A stretch of 64,000 nucleotides of DNA, from assembly GCF_013368755.1 (NCBI RefSeq), contig NC_049561.1, forward strand, positions 6,448,001 to 6,512,000, in the 5' to 3' direction. Below are positions 33,960 to 48,001 of the stretch, in pieces; the first letter of the stretch is position 1; each line of letters begins with the position of its first letter. A program made the translations under genes and the position numbers. The notes beneath the pieces were generated by a model, which was not told the DNA's origin, searched no databases, and saw only the letters and a program-made list of their open reading frames with translations. The DNA comes from Talaromyces rugulosus. Its lineage: Eukaryota; Ascomycota; Eurotiomycetes; Eurotiales; Trichocomaceae.

Positions 33960-35149
33960 AGCTTTATCCATAATGATAACAATTCTCGGCTCGGTATGAT
34001 CTCATCGTCCCCATACAGTAAACATGATATTCCGCGACAAGTCGACACATTTTGATGCAACCAAGTTTCGAAATCAAATCGTGAATGATTCTTGTAGGTT
34101 ATCAAGAAGTTCTCGGCTGAGGAAAAGGATAAAAGCGAGGCATAAACGTCGTGTAGCGGCACACCGGGGGGGTTTCCGCCGGGGGAGGCAGTAGTTATAC
34201 TATTGCTGGTTGCATGGGTCGGAGTATCTAGGCCGCAGGACTGAGAGTTCTTTTGGGCGGCCTTGTTTTTTCTTTTTTAATAATATAAAATTCCTTTTGA
34301 GCGCATTGCCTGGTAATACTGCGAATTTGTGTAGTATTAAAGCAAGGATAGGGTCTCCATCGTGCATAGTACTACCCGAAAGGGTAATGTGCACGGCGTG
34401 CCGCCCATCGTCAAGTCATCCAACAGCCTTGCGACACAGTCACCCACGCCGCAGATGGATGGATCGAGCTGAGCCTTGGTTCCACCTCTTGGTAACTTCA
34501 ATAATGATCTCTTAGCCTATCACCGCTTAAATGTATAAGCTCCGATGGGTAACTTGGTTAATAACGCAAATGCTGTGAGCGTGCCACATCTGACATATGC
34601 TAAGTAGCCCGCCTGTTAATGACTAGTCATCGACTATTCATCTTTGAAGAAAGCCTTGCCACCAATTTGCGCTGGGCGTGACTTTAGTATCAGTCAGCCA
34701 CCTTGGCTGAAACCAAATGGCTCTCTACCACGCCTCCCTTGAAAAGCCTTCCCGCGAGGCTCCGTGGGCATCGAAATATCGGGTTCCGAAGGTGAACTGT
34801 GAACAGCACCGGTTAGATTAAAATATGCAGGTATGCTGTCCGCGAAATTCGCGTCATTGGCCAATAGATACTATTACAGATATGACACAGCGTCAATTGA
34901 TTATGTGGGGGGTCTGCCTAACTCGGATCATCGCATTTTAGTGAGGCATTACTTAGGCATATATCTAATAGGATGGGACCCCATGTCGATATCATAAGAA
35001 TAGAGTATTTCTTGATGTATCTACGGGTAATTGATCCCAAGGAAGGAAATTCATCAATGATTAGGAACACAAAGGGTATAAGATCTAGTAGAAAAAGCGT
35101 GTACAACAAATCTCGGCATGCATCCCAGCTACCCATCACGCGTAACATT
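33960..35149. other. Intergenic region, about 1.2 kb
   Basis: No gene is seen. There are several short frames, none with a recognisable product. A G-rich stretch lies at 34165-34190. The right part is the terminator of the CorA-like gene. Confidence 0.5.
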
Positions 35150-36740
35150 TCAAACCTGGCCTACTACGCCTCTTGCAGAGAAGATACGAGTTTTTAGCCA
35201 TTCCCGTGGGGAACCAGGAGGCCTAGCCAAGAGGAAGGTTGCAGCCGTGATGGGGATAGCCACAACAAAATAAATCCAGAAATGCCTTCCACCGGGGCCT
35301 GTATCCGTATTCATACTGAATAGGCTGCTTGTGAAACTTAGTGGAATAAACACAAAGGCCAGATACGTCAGACGACTGATGTTTGCAGCTTCAGCAAGGG
35401 ATCGGCGAGTATCCGAGATTTGCACTAGAGACATGACAACCGGTAACATGCTTTCCAGTCTCTCCGAATATTGATCCAGGCTGGCTGTAAGATACCCAAA
35501 GTCTTCAACCAGGCATCTGGGGTTCAAGGAATCGGCTTGCAGCATGGTATTTGATTCACCTGCTACGTGGCCTACATGAGAGTCGACAAATCTTCTGATT
35601 GCGCCGATCTTCTGCTGTGACGAAAGATTGCGCCGCTTCCAGCGCTGTAGGCTATTGAGATCAGTGTTCAGCCTGTCGAGATCTTGGGCAATGGTTTTCT
35701 GGCCTTCGATGCTGTATTCGTAGCGTTTGATGTGGTAGTTCATAACTGCCAATACGTTCATCCACTCTGCGGCAATAATCTTCAGAGGATGGAAGCACAA
35801 GGATAACAGTGTAGGATTTGCAGGGTCAAAATCCGCGGGCCATTCCCGGCTCCAATAGTATGCCAAATCCTCAAGCATCCCTAGACGAGAAGGGGGCTCC
35901 CATGCATCTGCTGAGGCTGTGAATGCTTCGGGAGGATCGAGAAAATCTTCATAACCCGATAAAAACAGATTGGTACGTAAATTAAATCTGGTCCAACGGT
36001 CCTTGGCTGTCTTATCGCGACTTTCAAGAGATAGAAGGCCGTTTGGAATGGAACTATCCACAAGTAGTAAACCTAGATTGTCAAGTAAGCAATTTATTCT
36101 ATAGCGATTTCAAGAGGCCATACTCACAGAGCCAATGTCCCCCATGCTCCTCCTGTGTAAAGAGGTGGGTCGATAGAGCATGTTGGGCAAGACCGATAGA
36201 TGTACCATGTGTTGGCGGTAATACAGCAAGCTTTCTGTTAATGTTCATCGCACGTACGATGTGTAGCTGTCGTAAATAATCGCATCGTTCCGGTAGCTCC
36301 ACGGTCCGATGATAGTGGGTATTAAAATAACGCTGATGCCGATTTCTCGATGGAAGAGCTGCCAGGTTTGGAGTCTGCATGCTTATTTCCCGGTATGGTG
36401 TGTATACATGTGAAGCAAGGAAAAATGGGTCAATAGCAAGGCTGGAGCCTAGAAACTCCATCACCTCGCGAGAGATGTCCTCCACGATCAATATCCGGCC
36501 CTTCAGGTTTGTTGGCTGCTCGACAGAGGATATGGCCAGTTTGATCTCATCGGCAGGCACAAAGCGATTTTGGGAACTCGTAGATCCATCTTCATTTTCA
36601 ACAAAATCAATACTAGCGACTCGACAGGCGTGTTCCGTTTTCTTGGATTCTGATAGGAACCGCTCTAAACTGGAGAGGCAGGGATTTTTCCGACGTTGGG
36701 CGGCAACATGGGCCGGGTACCACTCCGGTTCCTTGTTCAT
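35150..36740 (-). CDS. CorA-like membrane protein with SMN in place of GMN
   Basis: A 511-aa protein from two exons, 36740-36128 and 36072-35150; a 55-nt intron (GTGAGT..TAG) joins HWLC to LLLVDSS. A long N-terminal soluble domain is followed by coiled helices (residues about 340-430) and two C-terminal membrane segments (LTYLAFVFIPLSFTSSLF and FWIYFVVAIPITAATFLLA). This is the CorA fold of Mg2+ channels. The signature that forms the pore mouth, normally GMN, reads SMN here (FSMNTDTG). Fungi carry many CorA-like proteins of this kind whose ion transport is unproven. It is transcribed divergently from the RelA/SpoT-like gene across 479 bases. Confidence 0.85.
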
Positions 36741-37219
36741 TCTCTGAATAACTTTTTTTTGACCTCAAAATAATTATCTATTTTCGGACGGTGAAAATAT
36801 TGCAGAGGTGATGATCTATATATATAAGCGCTGAAGATTGTTTCACAGTAACGAGTGGTTCTGAGATCGCAAGGCTATAGGCCGGACTAGGCTGCTGCCG
36901 CCCAGCCTGACACAACTAGAAGGGTTAGCTGCAGATCGAGGCTATGGAGGTTGAGCACCAAAATCGCCTGTCATCCAATTGTTTTTGAAAAGGCTGATTT
37001 TAGTTTTGTTTTCTGCCTTGTCACAGAGTATTGTAGTTCAAGGCTTCGTAATAATAAAAGCTATTAAGGGACCCGGGGTCCCTCTACAATTGTTTTCTCG
37101 GATTAAATTCTTCAGCCGCTGTTGGAACTTTACAAGGCCTTATATTTTATTTTACTCAATTTTATTCACACAAGACTTCGAGTTATTTTCTCGATATCGA
37201 ACCCAAACCTTTTTCCAAC
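36741..37219. promoter_or_regulatory. Divergent promoter of the CorA-like and RelA/SpoT-like genes
   Basis: A 479-base region between the two start codons. A TATATATA stretch near 36818-36826 lies about 80 bases from the CorA-like start and could serve as its TATA element. The other side is TTTTATTTTA-rich before ATG 37220. The shared promoter suggests possible co-expression. Confidence 0.5.
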
Positions 37220-38545
37220 ATGGGTAGTTTCCAGCCCCAAAGCGTAGTGGAAGAATTCCTGGAATCATGGAGAGAAACATACGATCACTATCTTAAACGA
37301 GCCAAGGATACCGAAAAAATATGCCGAGATACTCTGAAGAACCATGCCATTCAGTGCAATGTGAGCTCTCGGGCTAAGGGCCTGGATAGCCTTAGTGCAA
37401 AGCTATATGCGAGACAAAAAGAGAAGAACTTTGTCTACCAAAGCCGAGAAGAAATTATCGAAGACATCACCGATCTTTCCGGAGTTCGCATTGCACTGTA
37501 TTGGCCAAATGACCAAGAAAAGGTGGACAAACTCCTCAAGGATACCGTGCATATTGAGAAGATCAAGGATGTTTCCGACAGAGTACAGAACAAGGATCAA
37601 ACCGAGGATCAACAGCGGAAGCGAAGATTTGAGTGGTATTCTGCAACACATTATATCGTGTCTGTGGATCCTGGTAATCAGAAACGTGGTCCCAAAACAA
37701 AAGTGGTGGAAATTCAAGTGGTCTCTGTACTAAGGAACGCACTGGCTGAAGTGGAGCACAACCTGGTATACAAGCCACAATCAGGGCCAGTTTCACGGGA
37801 GGAACACAACATCATCGATGCCCTGAGTGGTGTTGTCCATATGGCGGAATGTTTTCTCGCACAATTATGGGACAGTCAAGTCGAAAAGAGCAGAGCTACT
37901 ACGGGACCATTTGGTAACATTTATGAGTTAGGGCTGTGCTTGTCTGGGCTTGTAGAAGAAAACTATGGACAGAAAGTTGCAGACTTGGGCTCTCTGAAGC
38001 CGCTGATGCACTTGTTGGCAAAGAATTCTCTCGACACCCCTTCAGAGTTGGAAAGACTGTTGGTCCAGACAAGGAGCCGCCGCGATGAATTCGAGAAAGC
38101 CTATGAAGGCATGCAACCCAGCATGTCTGTTAGCATAATCGATCATATTCTTATTGAGAAGGCCAGCGAGGGTGAACCTCACCCCAAAGACAAGCTTCAA
38201 ATGATCTACAGCACTTTCATCTGGCTCGATGAACTGTTTGCTCCAGCTACCGTATGGCAGGAGAAGCTGCTTTCGCAACGCTGTATACATGATGCTCACG
38301 ACTACCTTCCCTGGCTCGGTCACGTTCGAACACAAGATTTGCTTGAAGAGAAAATCGAATTCACAGATGACGAGACCACAAAGCTCAATCTTATCTGGGA
38401 TTGGCTTGATTCTCATCCTGAGCGATCAGTTCAACTCGCGTTTCGGCTATGCAAACGGGGCATTGTCCGTGATGTCAAAACAGAATATTATCTCTTCGAC
38501 AGGGCTTTCCAAATCGTGGGAGATCTTCTTTCCCACACGGCCTAA
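37220..38545 (+). CDS. RelA/SpoT-domain nucleotide (alarmone) synthetase-like protein
   Basis: A single-exon 441-aa protein starting at ATG 37220. Residues about 45-185 match the RelA/SpoT synthetase domain, which transfers pyrophosphate from ATP to the 3' position of GDP, GTP or other nucleotides. Counterparts of the known active-site residues are visible: R51-x-K53, K61, D85 in DLSGVRI, Y140-x3-H144 (WYSATH), E164 in VEIQV, and the AEVEHNLVYK stretch. There is no HD hydrolase domain, so it is a synthetase-only form like bacterial small alarmone synthetases, but with about 250 extra C-terminal residues of helical text. Fungal members are known as a domain family, but their products and roles are not settled. 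It is divergent from the CorA-like gene. Confidence 0.88.
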   Translation: MGSFQPQSVVEEFLESWRETYDHYLKRAKDTEKICRDTLKNHAIQCNVSSRAKGLDSLSAKLYARQKEKNFVYQSREEIIEDITDLSGVRIALYWPNDQEKVDKLLKDTVHIEKIKDVSDRVQNKDQTEDQQRKRRFEWYSATHYIVSVDPGNQKRGPKTKVVEIQVVSVLRNALAEVEHNLVYKPQSGPVSREEHNIIDALSGVVHMAECFLAQLWDSQVEKSRATTGPFGNIYELGLCLSGLVEENYGQKVADLGSLKPLMHLLAKNSLDTPSELERLLVQTRSRRDEFEKAYEGMQPSMSVSIIDHILIEKASEGEPHPKDKLQMIYSTFIWLDELFAPATVWQEKLLSQRCIHDAHDYLPWLGHVRTQDLLEEKIEFTDDETTKLNLIWDWLDSHPERSVQLAFRLCKRGIVRDVKTEYYLFDRAFQIVGDLLSHTA

Positions 38546-39046
38546 AAGCTTCAGGAGAAATTAGAAGTGAGCTTTTTTTCTGACCACAGGGAGTTTTGTC
38601 TCTAGTCGAACCTGTTACACGTGTCATGTGTTTGTTTTGCATGAGGGCTACGTCATTTTTGGAGGCGCATGTGTTCTCTTGTTTCAAATTTTTGTTGAAG
38701 GATATCTTAAATTGATTACGCATTTCGGTAGTACAATCGTCTGAGAGTTTTCTTCGTTTGATCAATTGATAGGCTGAACTTAATTCCATATAAAATCTAA
38801 TATGTATCATAGGAGAGACCCAGGATCACTAGTTTCCAGATTAGCGCGGCCCACCGCTCTATTTTTGAGCCATTCACAAAACACATAGCTTTAATATGAC
38901 AATCAGATACCAATCTTTGCTGAATCCGTCATTAGATGGCCTAGCGGCATTCTTCAGGCCTTCTTGCGCCCTAATTCTTGTAAGCTACTCGAAGTAAATT
39001 ATGGAACATGGACTTCAAACCCACATAAACCCACTCCCCTCTCCCT
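38546..39046. other. Intergenic region between convergent genes
   Basis: About 500 bases with terminators of the RelA/SpoT-like gene and the FAD oxidase gene. No gene is seen. A short D-arm-like GCTC..GAGC pairing near 38850 did not extend to a tRNA. Confidence 0.5.
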
Positions 39047-40486
39047 TTACGAGAGGTAGCGTGCACAGCGGGCAATGCCAAGCTGCGATACCAGAAACTC
39101 ATTGACAAACTGGCACTTAGGATCCTGGCGTTGCTGAATAGCCAAGAATTCGGGTAGTTTGGGGAATTTTTCTTGTGTGTAGGTAGCATTTGCAGGGCTC
39201 ATCTTGTTCCAGTGGGGCCGAACATTGTAGGTTTCACCGAACTGAGGGAGGAATTCAAAAGCCAGCTCCTGATTCTGCCAAAGGGTGGTAAAATTGTCGT
39301 ACTCTTGGATCCAATCAATTTCGATGATAGCGAAAACACCACTGAGTTTGGGGTCAAGATTATACGTGTTGACAGGGGACATGTATGTATCATCACCCTT
39401 GAGGGTCCGGTGTTGGATGACCATCTGTTGGTTGTAAGGTGCCTTCATTCGGGGTGTCTGAGATTGTTGGAAAAGGGTATAGTTGGTGGCCGCTTCTGCG
39501 TAGTACTCAATTGGGAGAAAGTGCTCGATCTCGGCATAAAACTCTCGGTTGCAGACGCCTTGGGGGGGACAAGATACAGAGTCGATCACTTCATCGTAGC
39601 AGATGTACTCCTTCTTGCAGTCGCCACAGCCGTTGGCGCAGTAGTTGAGAGTGCAGTTACTGGCTCCCGCATAGTCGGTCGGCTCCCAGTAAGAGAGGAA
39701 ATAAGTAGCCTCGAGGTCCCAGTCCTGGGTTTCTGCATTCCAGTCGAAGTGAGGACCCCAAACAGTCATGCGGTCATGCTCCTTGTACAGTTCGGCAATC
39801 TGGCTGTACATCTTGCTGTAGTCGGAGGTGGCATTCAAGACCTTGGTAGTCTTCTTCACGCGGTAGGTAGGTATGACCTTAATAGTCATCTCAGTGATGA
39901 GACCGAGAGCACCAAGGCTGATACGAAAAGCTTTCAATTCTTCCGCGTTATTTTTCTCGTTGATAACTCGTAGGTTACCTTGCGAATCCAACACACGGAG
40001 CCCAATAATTTGGCTGGCGATATTACCCATGCTAGACCCGGATCCGTGAGTCCCGGTGGATGCAGCACCAACGAAGTTCTGAACGCGCTCAACACCAAGG
40101 CTGTTAAAGGACAGGTCGTTGGCCTTCAATTCTTCGGCAAGGTCATTGACATCCCAACCAGCACCGAATGTCACAGTCATATTATTCTTATGAATATGGA
40201 GTTCCTTCAAGTTGGTGAGAGAAACGATGTAGGATTGTTTCTTAGTAAGAGTTTGGTCAACACACTGGGTAAGATTACCGAACCCATGCCCATTTCCAAC
40301 GACCTTGATGTGGGAGCCTTCAACAAACTGCTCATGGAGGAACTTTGCGACGGCTTCCTCATCATCAGGAGCAATATAAGCGTCAGACTCGCAAGTGACC
40401 TCGTACTGCCAGTTGAACCAGCGGTAGGCAGTGCCAAAGACTGCGTGTGCCAGCACTAGGAGGATAGCCAGACTAGGGCGAACCAT
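39047..40486 (-). CDS. Secreted FAD-linked oxidase, aldonolactone-oxidase (ALO) type
   Basis: A single-exon 479-aa protein. I chose ATG 40486 because it opens a signal peptide (MVRPSLAILLVLAHAVFG); an in-frame ATG at 40522 only adds 12 residues. The FAD-binding PCMH domain is visible: IKVVGNGHGFG (about 58-68), VTFGAGWDVNDL and GAASTGTHGSG, followed by an ALO-type C-terminal domain that ends with HWNK, as in D-arabinono- and L-gulono-lactone oxidases. N-glycosylation sites and eight or more cysteines in the middle suit secretion. Such enzymes oxidise sugar lactones or polyols and make H2O2. The substrate is unknown. It lies 2.8 kb from the glucose oxidase on the opposite strand, which may or may not be meaningful. 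Confidence 0.88.
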   Translation of the reverse strand: MVRPSLAILLVLAHAVFGTAYRWFNWQYEVTCESDAYIAPDDEEAVAKFLHEQFVEGSHIKVVGNGHGFGNLTQCVDQTLTKKQSYIVSLTNLKELHIHKNNMTVTFGAGWDVNDLAEELKANDLSFNSLGVERVQNFVGAASTGTHGSGSSMGNIASQIIGLRVLDSQGNLRVINEKNNAEELKAFRISLGALGLITEMTIKVIPTYRVKKTTKVLNATSDYSKMYSQIAELYKEHDRMTVWGPHFDWNAETQDWDLEATYFLSYWEPTDYAGASNCTLNYCANGCGDCKKEYICYDEVIDSVSCPPQGVCNREFYAEIEHFLPIEYYAEAATNYTLFQQSQTPRMKAPYNQQMVIQHRTLKGDDTYMSPVNTYNLDPKLSGVFAIIEIDWIQEYDNFTTLWQNQELAFEFLPQFGETYNVRPHWNKMSPANATYTQEKFPKLPEFLAIQQRQDPKCQFVNEFLVSQLGIARCARYLS

Positions 40487-45083
<4,597 letters not shown>

Positions 45084-45839
45084 TCAGTGCCAGATTGACG
45101 CACTCCGTTAGGAATGGGAAGCTTCCTGTATTCGTTTCTGTTGTAGGAGGTTAGCTGCAATTCGATTCTAATGTTGAAACTACACCAAGTTATTCTAGTG
45201 CTAGAATATGTATTTTCTCGTTTAATGTATCTAATTTTCACCCTGGGCATCTCACCACGAAATGCAATGGAGACTCATTGGATTCATTTGTATCATATCT
45301 ACCTCCAACTAGTCTATCGTTTGGAATTATCATTATTTAGGTATTAAGTCGTCTGCAATAAGGAATACCTAATCTTAGCACAAACCTCCCCTAAATTTAG
45401 GTTGGCAGATTCACTCTATTTTCTGGGGCGTTAAGTTATCTTTAATAACCTCCGCTAGTCCTAGCCTAAGGAAGACTGTCAAAGTGGATGGGTTTTATTA
45501 TCAGTAATGATATCGACGCACGCAACTAAACGACCAGCCAGGATGGAGCAGAAAATGCTAATGGGCAACTTTTACCAACACCTCGCGTTTTCGGTTTTAT
45601 TTGATACGGTTGTCTGTTTATCTTACCCTGTGTAAATAGTTTGGCTTCGGCTTTCTTCCGATTTTTGTCAGCAGCCTTAGGTAATAATTTAACTGTAAAA
45701 TTCAATGACCATCGCACGTAATCTCTCAGTCACTCATACCTCGGACAATGGCCGATAGAAATTCGACGAATTGTGTCAACGCCAATTTAGCCTGTTAGCA
45801 CACATGGAATTGCTGAAGGTGGGTATCTATCTGCCAAAG

Positions 45840-45852
45840 CCCCGCGTGGGGG
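45840..45852 (+). promoter_or_regulatory. Shared cluster motif, copy 1 (aldolase promoter)
   Basis: CCCCGCGTGGGGG, a near-palindrome, with the flank TTGCG. It lies about 310 bases before the aldolase ATG. It shares the RCGTGGGGG core with the dehydratase and SDR promoters. GTGGGG also fits the SYGGRG consensus of the carbon catabolite repressor CreA, so it may be a CreA site or part of a specific regulator site. Confidence 0.5.
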
Positions 45853-45934
45853 TTGCGCGGGATCGGTGGGATGGCCACAATATTATTATTGGTAAGATAT
45901 TGACACTCCTATTGCACCGCCAAAGACAGCGCCT

Positions 45935-45944
45935 ACGTGGGGGG
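45935..45944 (+). promoter_or_regulatory. Shared cluster motif, copy 2 (aldolase promoter)
   Basis: ACGTGGGGGG, about 220 bases before the aldolase ATG. Same core as the other copies. Confidence 0.5.
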
Positions 45945-46159
45945 AAAGCAGCTGATTATGTTTCTTGTGGAGCATTGATCCATTACTTATCTTTGTCAGC
46001 TGCGACCATTTCCTCGGACTTTCTCCCTGCTTCGCTACGTTCTCCGTTTGTAACCTTCTCTTAAATTACTTCGTTGGTCTGTTCTTTTTCTATCAATAAC
46101 CACACTTTCTCTTGAAGACACAAGATCTAAAACAAACAAAAAAAGAAAATCTTGCAATC

Positions 46160-47080
46160 ATGGCTCCAAAACCTCTCACAGGCGGCGTTTATGCCCCAAC
46201 AGTGGCTTTCTTCCAGCCCAACGAAGAGATCGACGTGGCTACTGTTGAGAAACATGCCGTCTACCTAGCACAAGCCGGAATTTCTGGCATTGTCGTTCAA
46301 GGAAGCAACGGTGAAGCCGTCCATCTTGACCGCGAAGAACGAAAACTCGTTACCAGCACCACTCGCAAGGCTCTCGACGCCAGCGGATTCGACAAGGTGC
46401 CCGTGATTGTCGGCACTGGCGTACAGTCGACGCGTGAGACTATCTTATTGTCCAAGGATGCAGCCGAGGCCGGTGCCGACTACGTGATCGCTCTGCCACC
46501 TTCGTACTACAAGGGACAGGACACTGTGCAATCGCGACGAACTTTCTTCACGGACGTGGCCGATGCTTCCCCCCTCCCCGTGCTGATTTACAACTTCCCC
46601 GGTGCTGCCAACGGCGTTGATCTTACCTCAGACGACATCATTGCCCTGGCGCAACACCCCAACATTGTCGGTGTCAAACTGACGTGCGCCAACACGGGCA
46701 AGCTCGCCCGCATTGCAGATGCTGTTCCACAGGGCTTCCTCACCCTTGGAGGCTCCTCAGACTTCACCCTTCAGACTCTGGTTGCTGGTGGCCAGGGAGT
46801 CATTGCTGGGCTTGCAAACGTCATTCCCCGCGCCTGCGTTGAGGTCTACAAGCTGTACACAGCCGGCCAGGTCGCCGAGGCCCAGAAACTGCAGGCAATC
46901 GTCGCCCGGGCTGACTGGGTCACCATCCAGGGCGGATTCCCCGCGGTCAAGGCAGCTCTCCAGGGATTCAATGGATACGGTGGGGTGCCTCGCCGGCCCA
47001 CCCCCGCGGCCGATGTTGCAGCCACCACGGCAGCATTTAAGGAGGGCTGGGCATTGGAGACGTCGTTAACAAAGAAGTAA
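46160..47080 (+). CDS. DHDPS-family 2-keto-3-deoxy sugar-acid aldolase
   Basis: A single-exon 306-aa class I aldolase of the dihydrodipicolinate synthase / N-acetylneuraminate lyase superfamily. I chose ATG 46160; the in-frame ATG at 46112 lies in the A-rich leader. The Schiff-base lysine is K173 (IVGVKLTCAN), the proton-relay tyrosine is Y144 (VLIYNFPG) and the carboxylate-binding loop is GSNGEA (48-53). Fungal members cleave 2-keto-3-deoxy sugar acids (or 4-hydroxy-2-oxoglutarate-type acids) to pyruvate and an aldehyde; the A. niger GaaC aldolase of galacturonate use is an example of the family. The neighbouring dehydratase makes just such a keto-deoxy acid, so I infer this role here. Lysine synthesis is unlikely, as fungi use the aminoadipate route. 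Confidence 0.88.
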   Translation: MAPKPLTGGVYAPTVAFFQPNEEIDVATVEKHAVYLAQAGISGIVVQGSNGEAVHLDREERKLVTSTTRKALDASGFDKVPVIVGTGVQSTRETILLSKDAAEAGADYVIALPPSYYKGQDTVQSRRTFFTDVADASPLPVLIYNFPGAANGVDLTSDDIIALAQHPNIVGVKLTCANTGKLARIADAVPQGFLTLGGSSDFTLQTLVAGGQGVIAGLANVIPRACVEVYKLYTAGQVAEAQKLQAIVARADWVTIQGGFPAVKAALQGFNGYGGVPRRPTPAADVAATTAAFKEGWALETSLTKK

Positions 47081-47704
47081 TATTTCATGTAAATGAGTTA
47101 GTTTTACTGAATGTCTGTCATGATTCAGAGATATCCAATAAACAGTTCCCTGATTTTCCTATTTCCGTTCTCTGTAAACTCTTCGGCCAGCCCGGTCTTC
47201 TATCCGAGCTCTGTTCAAGTGTACATAGATTGCATTGCCCCGCCCCACTACTACCCCATGAAAATGAGGCGAAGGATAATTTGAACAGGGGTTTTATTGG
47301 TAATAGACCTCCTTATAGACATTGCTGTCATTTACTTTGGTCGATAATAGCTTAGTTATAGCAATACTTCCACCGAATATTACTTTTTCGGCCTGAGAGA
47401 GTGTCATGATCGATGTTGGACTCGGATTATGACCAGCAATGCATCGCATTTTAGGCACCTGTCCATTTTATAACAGCCTGAATAACGAAGTGGCACCCCT
47501 TAGTCCATTTACATCTTGTATACTTAAAAACATTGCATTGATCAATTCAAGCCTAAGTCTTTCCGTAATACCCAAACATGTAGTCCATCACACCAATAAT
47601 GGTATCATTCTCAGAATATATTCATCATTATTGTCTCTTTAGCTTTACAGCAGTACGACGAACTTGGTATACTCCCCCGATACCCCGCGCACGAAAAACA
47701 AACA

Positions 47705-47712
47705 CCCCACGC
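47705..47712 (-). promoter_or_regulatory. Shared cluster motif, copy 3 (dehydratase promoter)
   Basis: CCCCACGC on the plus strand, that is GCGTGGGG on the minus strand, about 290 bases before the dehydratase ATG. Confidence 0.45.
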
Positions 47713-47769
47713 TAAAACCAAAGCGTCGCAGAACAAGCCGACGAATAGCGTGAATAGGCGTGCTCCCCC

Positions 47770-47803
47770 CGACGTGGGGGATCAACAATGGCATCCCACG
47801 TCG
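47770..47803. promoter_or_regulatory. Shared cluster motif as inverted pair (dehydratase promoter)
   Basis: CGACGTGGG (47770-47778, extended to GGGGG) is mirrored exactly by CCCACGTCG (47795-47803), with 16 bases between the arms. An inverted pair of this spacing is what a dimeric regulator would bind. It lies about 200-230 bases before the ATG. Confidence 0.55.
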
Positions 47804-48001
47804 AGGTCCCCGCCCCCGCATGATTCGGCGAACCGCCGGGAAACAAGGCAAATTGACTGCCGAATTGGAGCTGTTGTCTCTTATATTCTAAAGCTTCCCA
47901 AGCTCCTTCTCAATTTTTTTTTCTTCGAGTTTATTATTTTTTCCCGTCACCCCCTAAAGCTTCATTGAATTAATAAAGAAAAAGTATTGTCTACTTTGAA
48001 A

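Larger units (their letters stand above)
45084..46159. promoter_or_regulatory. Glucose oxidase terminator and aldolase promoter
   Basis: A 1.1 kb region without a gene. The right half is the promoter of the aldolase gene and carries two RCGTGGGG elements (45840-45852 and 45935-45944). A CT-rich leader runs from about 46020 to the ATG at 46160. Confidence 0.55.
47081..48001. promoter_or_regulatory. Aldolase terminator and dehydratase promoter
   Basis: A 0.9 kb region without a gene. It holds three copies of the shared motif at 47705-47712 and 47770-47803. The last 100 bases before ATG 48002 are TC/T-rich. Confidence 0.55.

Noticed and set aside
38840..38900. tRNA-like D-arm (GCTC..GAGC) on the minus strand
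   Set aside because: The anticodon and T arms do not pair and there is no TTCRA loop.
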